23,074 bases of DNA from Clostridia bacterium (GTDB taxonomy: Bacteria > Bacillota > Clostridia > Christensenellales > Borkfalkiaceae): positions 1 to 23,074 of the forward strand of contig CAAGHC010000097.1 in NCBI GenBank assembly GCA_900769565.1, in the 5' to 3' direction. Made by a program: the position numbers and the translations under genes. The notes under the pieces were generated by a model. The model searched no databases and was not told where the DNA came from. It was given only the letters and a program-made list of their open reading frames with translations. Numbering within the stretch: the stretch's first letter is position 1; each line of letters begins with the position of its first letter. Below, one piece after another: positions 14,738 through 22,068 of this stretch.

Positions 14738-15218
14738 TTCGTTTCTTCCTTCTAAACAACTTGTTTATAACCCTTTTAGGCAAGTTTAAAATCCATTGAC
14801 GACGATAAAACCACTTGAGTTTTCTTTGTCTTTTTACCGTGTCACCGTACCATGCAATTACTTCCTGCTTGTAATCTTCATCAGAACACTCTATATACCT
14901 ATCACCACGGTAAAAGCCCTGCATTACCCCGAAAACTTGGTCTTCATTTACCTTTTCCAAGGTAACTTGGCTGTCGCCACACATTACGTAACCATACTCT
15001 GTAGGCTCTATAACCCTATGTAGAACGAACGTTCCATTCTGCCTTAAATAAAGCGCAACGTCATACTTATTAAGTTTGCCTTCTTTCTTTACGACTATAA
15101 CCGATTGCTTGCGATTTTTTAATGTGGGCCACATGCTATTTCCACCTGGCACGAACGCTAAAACACCGTTTTCTTCAATCACCCTTTTATAGTCGGCCTG
15201 TTTAATTAGTTTTTCCAT
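14730..15218 (-). CDS. Small S24/S26-type serine peptidase without membrane anchor
   Basis: The 162-residue protein resembles the catalytic core of type I signal peptidases. It has GNSMWPTL (26-33, nucleophile Ser28), HRVI (67-70, His67 in place of the bacterial Lys) and CGD (80-82). A Ser-His pair is typical of the SipW/Sec11 branch. I see no hydrophobic anchor at either end. The last 40 residues are strongly basic, ending in RRKKR, and could touch membrane or nucleic acid. It starts two bases from the PII stop codon (TAG-T-ATG) and overlaps proA, so its translation is tightly coupled to both. The substrate is unknown; a secreted-protein signal peptide would be surprising given the missing anchor. 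Confidence 0.78.
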   Translation of the reverse strand: MEKLIKQADYKRVIEENGVLAFVPGGNSMWPTLKNRKQSVIVVKKEGKLNKYDVALYLRQNGTFVLHRVIEPTEYGYVMCGDSQVTLEKVNEDQVFGVMQGFYRGDRYIECSDEDYKQEVIAWYGDTVKRQRKLKWFYRRQWILNLPKRVINKLFRRKKRNV

Positions 15219-15219
15219 A

Positions 15220-15906
15220 CTAAAACTCTGCTATATCAAAACTTTTTATGCCTACTACCTTATCTACGGGAAGAGAGAAAAGTACGCCGTGCGCATCAGT
15301 ATTAGAGCCTGCCTTTTCCATAATTGCGTGCATGATATTGTCCCTGTCTTTACGTTTTGCAACTATATATACCATTTCCTTTTCTTCGCTGATGCTTACG
15401 CCGAAAAATTTAGCGATTTCTGCGCCCGTACCTTTGGCACGAACAACCGTACCACCGCTTGCACCAACTTCTCTTGCGCTATCCATTACTAATTCGGTAT
15501 TGCCCTTATCAACTACCGTAATAATCAATACTGCGTTATTTTCAGACATCGTATTTTCACTCTCCTTTTTCTGTAAGGGGTCTTGCCCCGCAAAAAACTG
15601 TAAGGACGAACTTCCGCCCATTCCGTCTACCGGCAAAACTATTGCAATGCCGTTACCTATACCGGATATATCCGTTTCAAGTAATAAACCTTTTATTAGT
15701 TTGTCAATATCTTCCGTTCTAACAAACGATTCAAACATTACTTTTTCGGTCTTTTCTATTCCGAGAATATCTAAAGTCTTTTCCGTTGCCGTGCCGTTAC
15801 AAAGTTTACTCATCACTCTCGTTATTCCGTATTTTTGGAAAAACTCTAAATAACTTTCCGCTCTCTCACGCTTGGCTATAGTTATTAAATATTTTAATCC
15901 TTGCAT
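15220..15906 (-). CDS. Tandem PII-like protein linked to DUF1538 transporter
   Basis: The 228-residue protein consists of two PII-like halves. Half 1 (about 5-100) ends in GNGIAIVLPVDGMGG (84-98) and half 2 (about 123-220) in AHGVLFSLPVDKVVGI (205-220); the shared LPVD marks the repeat. GGTVVRAKGTG (151-161) occupies the position of the flexible T-loop in half 2. A linker of about 25 residues joins them. Classical PII proteins are single-domain trimers that bind ATP, ADP or 2-oxoglutarate and control ammonium transport or nitrogen enzymes; the uridylylated Tyr of GlnB is not present. The gene follows the DUF1538 gene by 11 bases. By analogy to GlnK-AmtB it probably controls that membrane protein. 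Ligand is unknown. Confidence 0.8.
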   Translation of the reverse strand: MQGLKYLITIAKRERAESYLEFFQKYGITRVMSKLCNGTATEKTLDILGIEKTEKVMFESFVRTEDIDKLIKGLLLETDISGIGNGIAIVLPVDGMGGSSSLQFFAGQDPLQKKESENTMSENNAVLIITVVDKGNTELVMDSAREVGASGGTVVRAKGTGAEIAKFFGVSISEEKEMVYIVAKRKDRDNIMHAIMEKAGSNTDAHGVLFSLPVDKVVGIKSFDIAEF

Positions 15907-15917
15907 ATCTTCCCCCG

Positions 15918-17462
15918 TTAATCGATAATTTCTTCACGAACGGTGCTTTTGCTTTGTTCTTTCTTCTTAATTCTTGCCATTTTAATCTTGTAAATTAACC
16001 CTAAAACTTGAATTGTTATTAGCGGTGTCATTGCGACCATTGCTACTACGCCAAAACCCTCCGTAGCAACGTTTCCACCAACGGCAGAACAAACGCCTAA
16101 AGCAAGCGGTAATAAAAAGCTTGCCGTCATTGCACCCGATGCTACCCCGCCCGAGTCAAACGCGATTGCCGTAAACATATCGGGAACTATAAAGGTTAAA
16201 ACTAGCGCAATCAAATACCCTGGAATTAAAAAATACATTATGGGTATATGGAATAAAATCCTACTCATAGCAAGCCCAACTGAAACTGCAACGCCTATCA
16301 TAAGGCTACCGCGAAGTGCTTTGGGTGGTATTGCTCCCGAAGTGATTTCATATACTTGACGAGTTAATACGTGCACGGCAGGTTCTGCGGCAACTACGAA
16401 ATAACCTATAAGCATACCTATCGGTATTATTATCCAGTTAAAGGTTAATTCGCCTATCATTTGACCTATAAAACTACCTACGGGCAAAAAGCCAACGTTT
16501 ACACCAAGCAAGAATATTACTAAACCAAAGTATGTATATAAAACACCAACTAATATTCTAATTAGCCTTTGTTTTGTTACTTTTTGACCAAATAGTTGAA
16601 ATATAAAGAAAAATGCAACTATGGGTAAAAGCGCTATTGCTACTTCCACGATATAATCGGGTAAGTGCCTACCAAAGGTCAATATCAATTCTCTAGAATC
16701 TTTAACGTTTTCCAGAACGTTACCTGTAGCATCAATGGACGTAGGCTTAAATATTATACCCAAAATCATAACCGATAAAATCGGTCCTATAGAGCATAGC
16801 GCAGTTAAACCAAACCCGTCGGTTTCTGCATTTTTATCGCTACGCATAGAGGCAACACCCGTACCGATTGCAATAATAAACGGTACGCTCATAGGTCCCG
16901 TGGTTACGCCACCAGAGTCAAAGGCTAGTGGAATAAAAGTTTCCGGCACGAAAATTGCAAGCACGAATACCGCACCGTAAAATATTATTAAAAGATGCGA
17001 TAGTTTAACTTTTAATACTATCCTTAAAAATGCTATCACAAGAAAAACGCCCACGCCTACGCCAACCGAAATTATAAGCGTCCACGAATTCATAGTGCGT
17101 TCTAGTTGGGTTGCAAGAACTTGCAAATCGGGTTCGGAAACGGTTATCATAACGCCTACTAAAAAACAAACGGGGATAATTATCCAAAGCTTTTTAGTAC
17201 GCATTACTGACGTTCCTACGTATTCACCTATCGGCGTCATTGCCGTATCCGCACCAAGGGTGAATAAACCCATGCCCACAATTACTAAAAGCGCGCCTAG
17301 AAGAAAGGATAAAAACATACCGCTCTCGATAGGTACAAACGTAACGCACAACACGAATACGATTAGCGTTATAGGAAGTACCGACGAAAACGCTTCTTTG
17401 ACTTTACTTGATATTATCGTTCTATCTTGAGATATAAAGCCAACGTGCTTTTTCACTTCCAT
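15918..17462 (-). CDS. DUF1538-family membrane protein, internally duplicated
   Basis: This 514-residue polytopic membrane protein shows a clear two-fold repeat offset by about 250 residues. SEPDLQVLATQ (109-119) matches AAEPAVHVLTRQ (358-369), FDSGGV (181-186) recurs at 435-440, and DGFGLTALCS (215-224) matches EGFGVVAMVA (468-477). About 12 to 14 hydrophobic helices are visible. The paired half-helix-like glycine motifs suggest a transporter with inverted or parallel repeats; no substrate is known to me for DUF1538. It is the first gene of an operon with the tandem PII-like protein, a peptidase and proA, suggesting a nitrogen-compound or ion transporter. AAAGGAGA supports the ATG at 17460-17462. 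Confidence 0.82.
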   Translation of the reverse strand: MEVKKHVGFISQDRTIISSKVKEAFSSVLPITLIVFVLCVTFVPIESGMFLSFLLGALLVIVGMGLFTLGADTAMTPIGEYVGTSVMRTKKLWIIIPVCFLVGVMITVSEPDLQVLATQLERTMNSWTLIISVGVGVGVFLVIAFLRIVLKVKLSHLLIIFYGAVFVLAIFVPETFIPLAFDSGGVTTGPMSVPFIIAIGTGVASMRSDKNAETDGFGLTALCSIGPILSVMILGIIFKPTSIDATGNVLENVKDSRELILTFGRHLPDYIVEVAIALLPIVAFFFIFQLFGQKVTKQRLIRILVGVLYTYFGLVIFLLGVNVGFLPVGSFIGQMIGELTFNWIIIPIGMLIGYFVVAAEPAVHVLTRQVYEITSGAIPPKALRGSLMIGVAVSVGLAMSRILFHIPIMYFLIPGYLIALVLTFIVPDMFTAIAFDSGGVASGAMTASFLLPLALGVCSAVGGNVATEGFGVVAMVAMTPLITIQVLGLIYKIKMARIKKKEQSKSTVREEIID

Positions 17463-17485
17463 TCTCCTTTTAAGTATTTCAATTT

Positions 17486-17514
17486 AGTATAACAAAAAAC
17501 CGAGCAATTGTCAA
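17486..17514 (-). promoter_or_regulatory. Promoter of the DUF1538/PII operon, embedded in a terminator
   Basis: Perfect TTGACA (17509-17514) and TATACT (17486-17491) are 17 bases apart on the minus strand. The -35 lies exactly in the loop of the upstream terminator hairpin, and the spacer is that hairpin's 3' arm plus its T-run. The predicted start is about 17479, leaving a leader of about 17 bases. Confidence 0.85.
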
Positions 17515-17525
17515 TGCTCGGTTTT
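17494..17525 (-). terminator. Terminator of the alcohol dehydrogenase/HAD operon
   Basis: AAAACCGAGCA pairs perfectly with TGCTCGGTTTT (17496-17506 with 17515-17525) around the eight-base loop TTGACAAT, followed on the minus strand by six Ts. It lies 30 bases past the HAD stop codon. Confidence 0.9.
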
Positions 17526-17555
17526 ACTTTTTATATTGATTTATGTAGTTATTTT

Positions 17556-18233
17556 TTACAAAATATTCCTTATTTCTAAAAGTTTATCCACTACGTAGTC
17601 GTAAGGCTTTTCATCAGGTTCTTTCTCGCCCTTAAAATTAAACCAAATAGTTTTCATTCCGTAATTTTTTCCACCTTTAATATCAGCGTTTATTGAATCG
17701 CCTATCATAACCACTTGGTCGGGTGTTATCCCCCCTAATTCCTTAAAGCACGCATCAAAAAAAGCCTTTTCCGGCTTGTAAACGCCCATTCTTTCAGATA
17801 TAAACAGTTTTTTAATATAGCCTATCATACCTGCCTTGGTAAGTCTATTTACTTGTTGGTCGTAAATGGCGTTACTTGCCACGTACACGTCGTACTTGCC
17901 TGCAAGATACTCTAAAATTTCCACCGCGCCGTCTACTATCACCACGCAATCAAATAAATTTTTTAAAAACTCTTTTTCAATCTTCTGCCCGTCGAACTCT
18001 ATCCCTAGTTCTTTTAGCACCAAGTTGAAACGTATTTTATGAAGTTCTTCCCTCGTAAGCTTGCACGCCTCAATATCTTTCCATAATCCATCGTTAACCC
18101 TGTTAAAAACTACGTGCATATTTTGGTCGTACTCAAACCCAAAAGAGTTAAACGCACTTTTTATGGAAATATACGCCGCCTTAATAAAGTCTAACAAGGT
18201 ATTATCTATGTCAATAAGTACTGCCTTTATCAT
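17556..18233 (-). CDS. HAD-family phosphatase, YjjG-like
   Basis: The roughly 225-residue protein has the HAD signature DIDNT near its start (nucleophile Asp8, acid/base Asp10), a conserved ASN, the KPE lysine motif in VYKPEKAFFD and the metal-binding IGDSINADI. A helical cap lies between the first and second motifs. The closest general match is the YjjG/YfnB pyrimidine 5'-nucleotidase subgroup, which removes non-canonical nucleotides, but HAD substrates are hard to predict. I chose the ATG at 18231-18233 with GGTGGAAG before it; a GTG three codons upstream is part of that ribosome site. It follows the alcohol dehydrogenase by 35 bases in the same operon. Confidence 0.82.
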   Translation of the reverse strand: MIKAVLIDIDNTLLDFIKAAYISIKSAFNSFGFEYDQNMHVVFNRVNDGLWKDIEACKLTREELHKIRFNLVLKELGIEFDGQKIEKEFLKNLFDCVVIVDGAVEILEYLAGKYDVYVASNAIYDQQVNRLTKAGMIGYIKKLFISERMGVYKPEKAFFDACFKELGGITPDQVVMIGDSINADIKGGKNYGMKTIWFNFKGEKEPDEKPYDYVVDKLLEIRNIL

Positions 18234-18268
18234 TACTTCCACCGTTTATAAAAATTTACCTAGCCCCG

Positions 18269-19438
18269 TTAAAAACAGATTGAGAATATTTCCTTAACCT
18301 CATCATAGCCGAGCGGTATATAACTTTTAACCGTTCTAGTCTTATTAAACGAGCAAGATAAGGCAAGCGCGTCGATACTGTCTTTATCAATACCAAAATC
18401 GCTAATTTTATCGGGCATTCCGAGAGCCTTGAAAAATTCGCTCATCTTTTCTATTCCTAAAACAGATGCTTTTATCGGGTCGGTTTCCGTTACCCCAAAA
18501 ACCCTATTTGCAAATTGCTTAAAGCGTTCAGGATTGTGTTTATAAATGTATTTAGCCCACGCAGGAAATAACACGGCAAGCCCTGCACCGTGCGCTACGT
18601 GGTCGTAAATTCCACTTAAAGCGTGTTCTAATTGATGAACGGCAAGATAATTTTCCCTACCGCAACCGGTAAGCCCGTTGTGAGATAGGCTAGATGCCCA
18701 CATTATAGTTGCCCTTGCCGTATAATCGTTAGGGTTTTCCATAACGACTTTACCAGCGTCGATAACTGATTTTAATATACTTTCTGCTATCCTATCGGTA
18801 AGGTCGGTCGGCTCGCAAACGGTAAAATAACGTTCCATGGTATGCGCCATTATATCAACTATCCCACAAGCTGTTTGGTATTTACTTAAAGTGTAGGTAA
18901 GTTCCGGATTCATTATTGCAAACTTTGGACGGTTAAACTCGGTACTAACGCCCTTTTTCGTATTAGTTTCAAGGTTGGTTATAACACAAGATGAACTCAT
19001 TTCACTACCCGCCGCCGAATGTGTTAAAATACAACCCACGCCGAGAGCATCTTTAATAGGCGCTTTTCCCATGAAAAAATCCCAAACGTCTAAATCGGTT
19101 TTCGCGCCCATGGCAGTTGCTTTAGACGAGTCTATAACGCTTCCACCACCAACGGCTAGTATAAACTGCACCTTTTCTTGTTTTGCTGTTTTTATAGCGT
19201 TTCTAACAAAAGAAAGTTTAGGGTTAGGCTCAACGCCACCCATTTCAACTACAGTAATTCCGTTTTCTTTTAACGACGTCATAACCGTATCGTAAAGTCC
19301 ACTTTGTTTTATACTGTTTTTGCCGTATTGCAACATTATTTTATCGTAGCCAAGTTCTTTAATTATTTTGCCTACTTCCTTTTCTCTATCCTTTCCGAAG
19401 TATACTTTAGTAGGTGCATTATATATAAAATCTAGCAT
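18269..19438 (-). CDS. Iron-containing alcohol dehydrogenase (YqhD/BdhA-like)
   Basis: This 389-residue group III alcohol dehydrogenase reduces aldehydes to alcohols. It has the nucleotide-binding GGGSVIDSSKA at 97-107 and the metal ligands Asp195, His199, His268 and His283. The latter sit in GIVDIMAHTMERYF, VHQLEHALSG and HVAHGAGLAVLFPAW, which closely resembles the NADPH-linked YqhD/butanol dehydrogenase branch. In fermentative Clostridia such enzymes dispose of excess reductant or detoxify aldehydes. AAGGTGG precedes the ATG at 19436-19438. It is the first gene of the operon with the HAD protein. Substrate range cannot be fixed from sequence. Confidence 0.9.
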   Translation of the reverse strand: MLDFIYNAPTKVYFGKDREKEVGKIIKELGYDKIMLQYGKNSIKQSGLYDTVMTSLKENGITVVEMGGVEPNPKLSFVRNAIKTAKQEKVQFILAVGGGSVIDSSKATAMGAKTDLDVWDFFMGKAPIKDALGVGCILTHSAAGSEMSSSCVITNLETNTKKGVSTEFNRPKFAIMNPELTYTLSKYQTACGIVDIMAHTMERYFTVCEPTDLTDRIAESILKSVIDAGKVVMENPNDYTARATIMWASSLSHNGLTGCGRENYLAVHQLEHALSGIYDHVAHGAGLAVLFPAWAKYIYKHNPERFKQFANRVFGVTETDPIKASVLGIEKMSEFFKALGMPDKISDFGIDKDSIDALALSCSFNKTRTVKSYIPLGYDEVKEIFSICF

Positions 19439-19469
19439 TGTTTACCACCTTATTAATTGCGTTTTATAT

Positions 19470-19498
19470 ATTGTAACATCTAATATCAATTTCGTCAA
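19470..19498 (-). promoter_or_regulatory. Promoter of the alcohol dehydrogenase/HAD operon
   Basis: TTGACG (19493-19498) and TACAAT (19470-19475) on the minus strand are 17 bases apart. The -35 starts 12 bases from the large inverted repeat in the shared intergenic region. Confidence 0.82.
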
Positions 19499-19510
19499 TC
19501 GACTAATTAA

Positions 19511-19548
19511 AAAACAAGACATTTTACAAACTTAAAATGTCTTGTTTT
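19511..19548. repeat. 16-bp perfect inverted repeat between divergent promoters
   Basis: AAAACAAGACATTTTA and its exact complement TAAAATGTCTTGTTTT are separated by six bases. T-runs follow the stem on both strands, so the sequence looks like a bidirectional terminator. However, it sits between two divergent promoters (ADH and amidohydrolase) where no gene needs ending. It could be a regulator site shared by both promoters, or an insulator. Confidence 0.8.
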
Positions 19549-19552
19549 TTAA

Positions 19553-19581
19553 TTTACTTTACCGTTTTTGTATGTTATAAT
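19553..19581 (+). promoter_or_regulatory. Promoter of the amidohydrolase gene
   Basis: TTTACT (19553-19558) and TATAAT (19576-19581) on the plus strand are 17 bases apart. The predicted start near 19588 gives a leader of about 20 bases, only long enough for the ribosome site TTTGGAG. Confidence 0.75.
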
Positions 19582-19607
19582 TTAGAAAAATAAATTTGGA
19601 GTTTTTT

Positions 19608-20615
19608 ATGCTTTACGACAAGTTAGAACTTAACCAAGCCGATTCAGAACAAATAGAAAGGTTGAAAGACTTTATTCCCGATAAAATTTTCGACGCTCAC
19701 TGCCACGTTTACGATAGCGCTTTTATGCACGGTCTTCACCCCGAAAAAGAATGTGGTAAAAGCATCTACGGCGTTGATGAATATAGAAAATCGACTATGC
19801 CCATACTTAATAACCCCAAGGTTTTAAGGGCCAACTACATTATTTATCCCGACCCCTGCATGGCAGACAAACAGTTAGGCGTTATCGAACTTTCCGATGA
19901 GTTTTTGAAAAAGCAACTTGATAAAGACACGTTATCCGTTGGTGAAATTATCGTTAACCCGTTAGATACTGCTGAAGAGATTGAAAAAAGACTTACCCAT
20001 AAAGGTATTCGTGGTCTTAAATGCTATCACTTTATAGCAAAAAGAGATGTTACTTGGAACTTGAATATTGATGAATATTTGCCCGAATCAGCGTGGGAAG
20101 TTGCAAACAAGCATAAATTAGTTATCACATTACACATGGTTAAAGATTTAGCGGCGTCCGACCTCGAAAACTTTAATTATATAGTTAAAATGGCTAAAAA
20201 ATATCCTGACGCTAAACTCATTTTAGCGCACTGTGCTAGAAGTTTTGCTTCGTGGACGGTTATGGAACCCATAAAGGAATTTAGCAAGTACGATAATATT
20301 TGGTACGATTTTTCGGGTATTTGCGAACCTGTGCCCATGATGGCTATACTAAAGCAACTTAACGGTGAACGCTGTATGTGGGGTACGGATTCCCCCGTTT
20401 CTAATATGCGTGGCAGAGCCGTTTCCTTTGCCGACAGTTTCCACTGGTTTTACGATACCGACTTTATAGGTAAGGATATGAGTATGCCTAAAAAGTTCTT
20501 CCCCGTAGGCGTTGAGGCGCTTATGGCTGTAAAGCAAGCGTGCGACTTGCTTGATTTAACACCTAGACAAGTGGAAGATTTGATGTATAATAACGCTGAT
20601 AAATTGTGGAAATAA
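19608..20615 (+). CDS. Amidohydrolase-family metal hydrolase
   Basis: The 335-residue protein has the TIM-barrel amidohydrolase metal motifs: HCH (His31, His33) in FDAHCHVY, His176 in ITLHMVK, His208 in ILAHCARSF and Asp261 in MWGTDSP. This pattern fits the amidohydrolase_2 (ACMSD-like) branch, which hydrolyses or decarboxylates small ring or amide substrates. I place the start at the ATG 19608-19610; the in-frame TTG 12 bases upstream belongs to the ribosome site GGAG. It faces a DegT-type aminotransferase gene with a shared terminator between them, and an AraC regulator lies beyond. The substrate is unknown. Confidence 0.85.
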   Translation: MLYDKLELNQADSEQIERLKDFIPDKIFDAHCHVYDSAFMHGLHPEKECGKSIYGVDEYRKSTMPILNNPKVLRANYIIYPDPCMADKQLGVIELSDEFLKKQLDKDTLSVGEIIVNPLDTAEEIEKRLTHKGIRGLKCYHFIAKRDVTWNLNIDEYLPESAWEVANKHKLVITLHMVKDLAASDLENFNYIVKMAKKYPDAKLILAHCARSFASWTVMEPIKEFSKYDNIWYDFSGICEPVPMMAILKQLNGERCMWGTDSPVSNMRGRAVSFADSFHWFYDTDFIGKDMSMPKKFFPVGVEALMAVKQACDLLDLTPRQVEDLMYNNADKLWK

Positions 20616-20644
20616 CTTAAACTGAAAATTTTTATAAATATACC

Positions 20645-20672
20645 AAAAGGCGATACTTTCGTACCGCCTTTT
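20645..20672. terminator. Bidirectional terminator between convergent genes
   Basis: AAAAGGCG/CGCCTTTT with an inner TAC/GTA pair lies between the amidohydrolase and DegT stop codons. T-rich sequence follows on the plus strand (TTTTATTTTTAT), and the other arm ends in TTTT on the minus strand, so it can serve both convergent genes. Confidence 0.82.
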
Positions 20673-20686
20673 ATTTTTATTTATCG

Positions 20687-21889
20687 TTATTTTTTATCAA
20701 AGAACGCTATTGTTTGCTTTAATACTTCCATTTGTTTTTCTGCTCTTGCAGGGTCCCAATAGTTTGTCTTAAACTGTAACATTCTGGGTTGTAAGTATTC
20801 TGCGTTGGGGCAAATTCCACGTTCGTAGTTATACTTGCCTGCATCTTCGATAATCTTTTCTCTGCCGAGAAGTTTTCTTTCGGTAAACATAGGCTCTAAA
20901 TAAGTTAATTGCCATGCTGCGTAAATACCGTCACCACCGAGTTCCATATACTTATCACGGAAGTCAAACCAAGTGATATCGTCCCTTTCCAAAACTACGC
21001 TGTATGACCAGTAAGAGTTGGTGTTATCCTTAAACTTCTTTTGCGGACGTAACCAAGCAACGTCTTTAATAACTTCTTCGTACATTTCAGCAACTTTAAT
21101 TCTTTGGTTAACTAATTCTTCTATTCTTTCGGTTTGAGCAAGCATTACGGCTGCGCAAAGTTCACTCATACGATAGTTCCAACCCATAGAAACGTGTCTA
21201 AAATAGTTGGGTGACTGAATATCCGTTTTAAGAATTTTACCACGCTTTACACTTACGCCTGCGTATCCTAAACTAGATACTCTTCTAACTGCGTCTGCAT
21301 ATTCGATATTGTTAGTTAAAACCATACCACCTTCACCACTAGAAAGGTGTTTTGAACTTTGGAAACTGTACGACGACATATCACCGAGCGTGCCAACCTT
21401 TCTGCCTTTATATTCGGAAAGAAAACATTGCGCATTATCTTCAATTACTACTAAATTATGCTTTTTAGCAAGCGCCATAATGGGGTCCATATCGGGTGAA
21501 AGGCCAAATAATGCAACCGTGATTATTGCCTTGGTTTTAGGTGTAATACATTTTTCAATCGCCTCTGCCGTGATAACGAAACTTTCCATATCAACGTCAG
21601 CAAACACGGGAATTGCGTTTGCGTGCAAAACTGCAAACGTGGTTGCCGACATAGTTAAGGGTGGAACGATAACTTCGTCACCATAACCTACGCCTGCCGC
21701 CTCTAAACATGCGTGCAAAGTTGCAGTACCGTTACAAAAAGATATAGCGTAATTAGCATCAAATTTTTCTGCAAACAATTTTTCCAGTTTAGAACCCATG
21801 TTGCAACCGCTTGATGCCGAGAACTGCGAGTCTAATACTTTTTGAACGTACTCTCTTTCTTTTTCGCCTACTCTGATAATTTTATTCAT
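20687..21889 (-). CDS. DegT/DnrJ/EryC1-family PLP aminotransferase
   Basis: This 400-residue protein belongs to the sugar aminotransferase family (fold type I, PLP). The PLP lysine is Lys180 in SFQSSKHLSSGEGGM; NGTATLHA (53-60) binds the cofactor phosphate and Asp151 in VIEDNAQ pairs with the pyridine nitrogen. Relatives transaminate keto-sugars for amino-sugar or polysaccharide synthesis, or act in scyllo-inosamine-type pathways. No sugar nucleotide or glycosyltransferase genes are nearby; the neighbours are an amidohydrolase and an AraC regulator, so a catabolic or specialised role is plausible. AAAGGAG lies before the ATG at 21887-21889. Confidence 0.88.
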   Translation of the reverse strand: MNKIIRVGEKEREYVQKVLDSQFSASSGCNMGSKLEKLFAEKFDANYAISFCNGTATLHACLEAAGVGYGDEVIVPPLTMSATTFAVLHANAIPVFADVDMESFVITAEAIEKCITPKTKAIITVALFGLSPDMDPIMALAKKHNLVVIEDNAQCFLSEYKGRKVGTLGDMSSYSFQSSKHLSSGEGGMVLTNNIEYADAVRRVSSLGYAGVSVKRGKILKTDIQSPNYFRHVSMGWNYRMSELCAAVMLAQTERIEELVNQRIKVAEMYEEVIKDVAWLRPQKKFKDNTNSYWSYSVVLERDDITWFDFRDKYMELGGDGIYAAWQLTYLEPMFTERKLLGREKIIEDAGKYNYERGICPNAEYLQPRMLQFKTNYWDPARAEKQMEVLKQTIAFFDKK

Positions 21890-21945
21890 TTTTAACTCCT
21901 TTTATTTTGTCAATATTTTGAATATAACAAATTTTGCTTTTTTAA

Positions 21946-21974
21946 TTGACGAAATCATATTGTTTTGTTATAAT
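21946..21974 (+). promoter_or_regulatory. Promoter of the AraC-type regulator gene
   Basis: TTGACG (21946-21951) and TATAAT (21969-21974) on the plus strand are 17 bases apart. The leader to the regulator start is about 88 bases. It abuts a minus-strand promoter. Confidence 0.8.
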
Positions 21975-21982
21975 ACGAGTAT

Positions 21983-22011
21983 ATTTTAGCAAATAGTTGA
22001 TTTACAGTCAA
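21983..22011 (-). promoter_or_regulatory. Candidate promoter of the DegT aminotransferase gene
   Basis: TTGACT (22006-22011) and TAAAAT (21983-21988) on the minus strand are 17 bases apart. Its predicted start near 21976 falls next to the plus-strand -10, so only one polymerase could use the region at a time. Confidence 0.6.
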
Positions 22012-22068
22012 TAAACATTTTATCCAAAATTTTGTTAAAAATGTCATTATTTTAAATATAGGTACACT

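Noticed and set aside
15248..15853. 201-codon plus-strand ORF opposite the PII-like gene
   Set aside because: Low-complexity Ser/Pro/Thr/Leu translation typical of antisense reading; no ribosome site or promoter, and the minus-strand gene has clear repeats and operon context.
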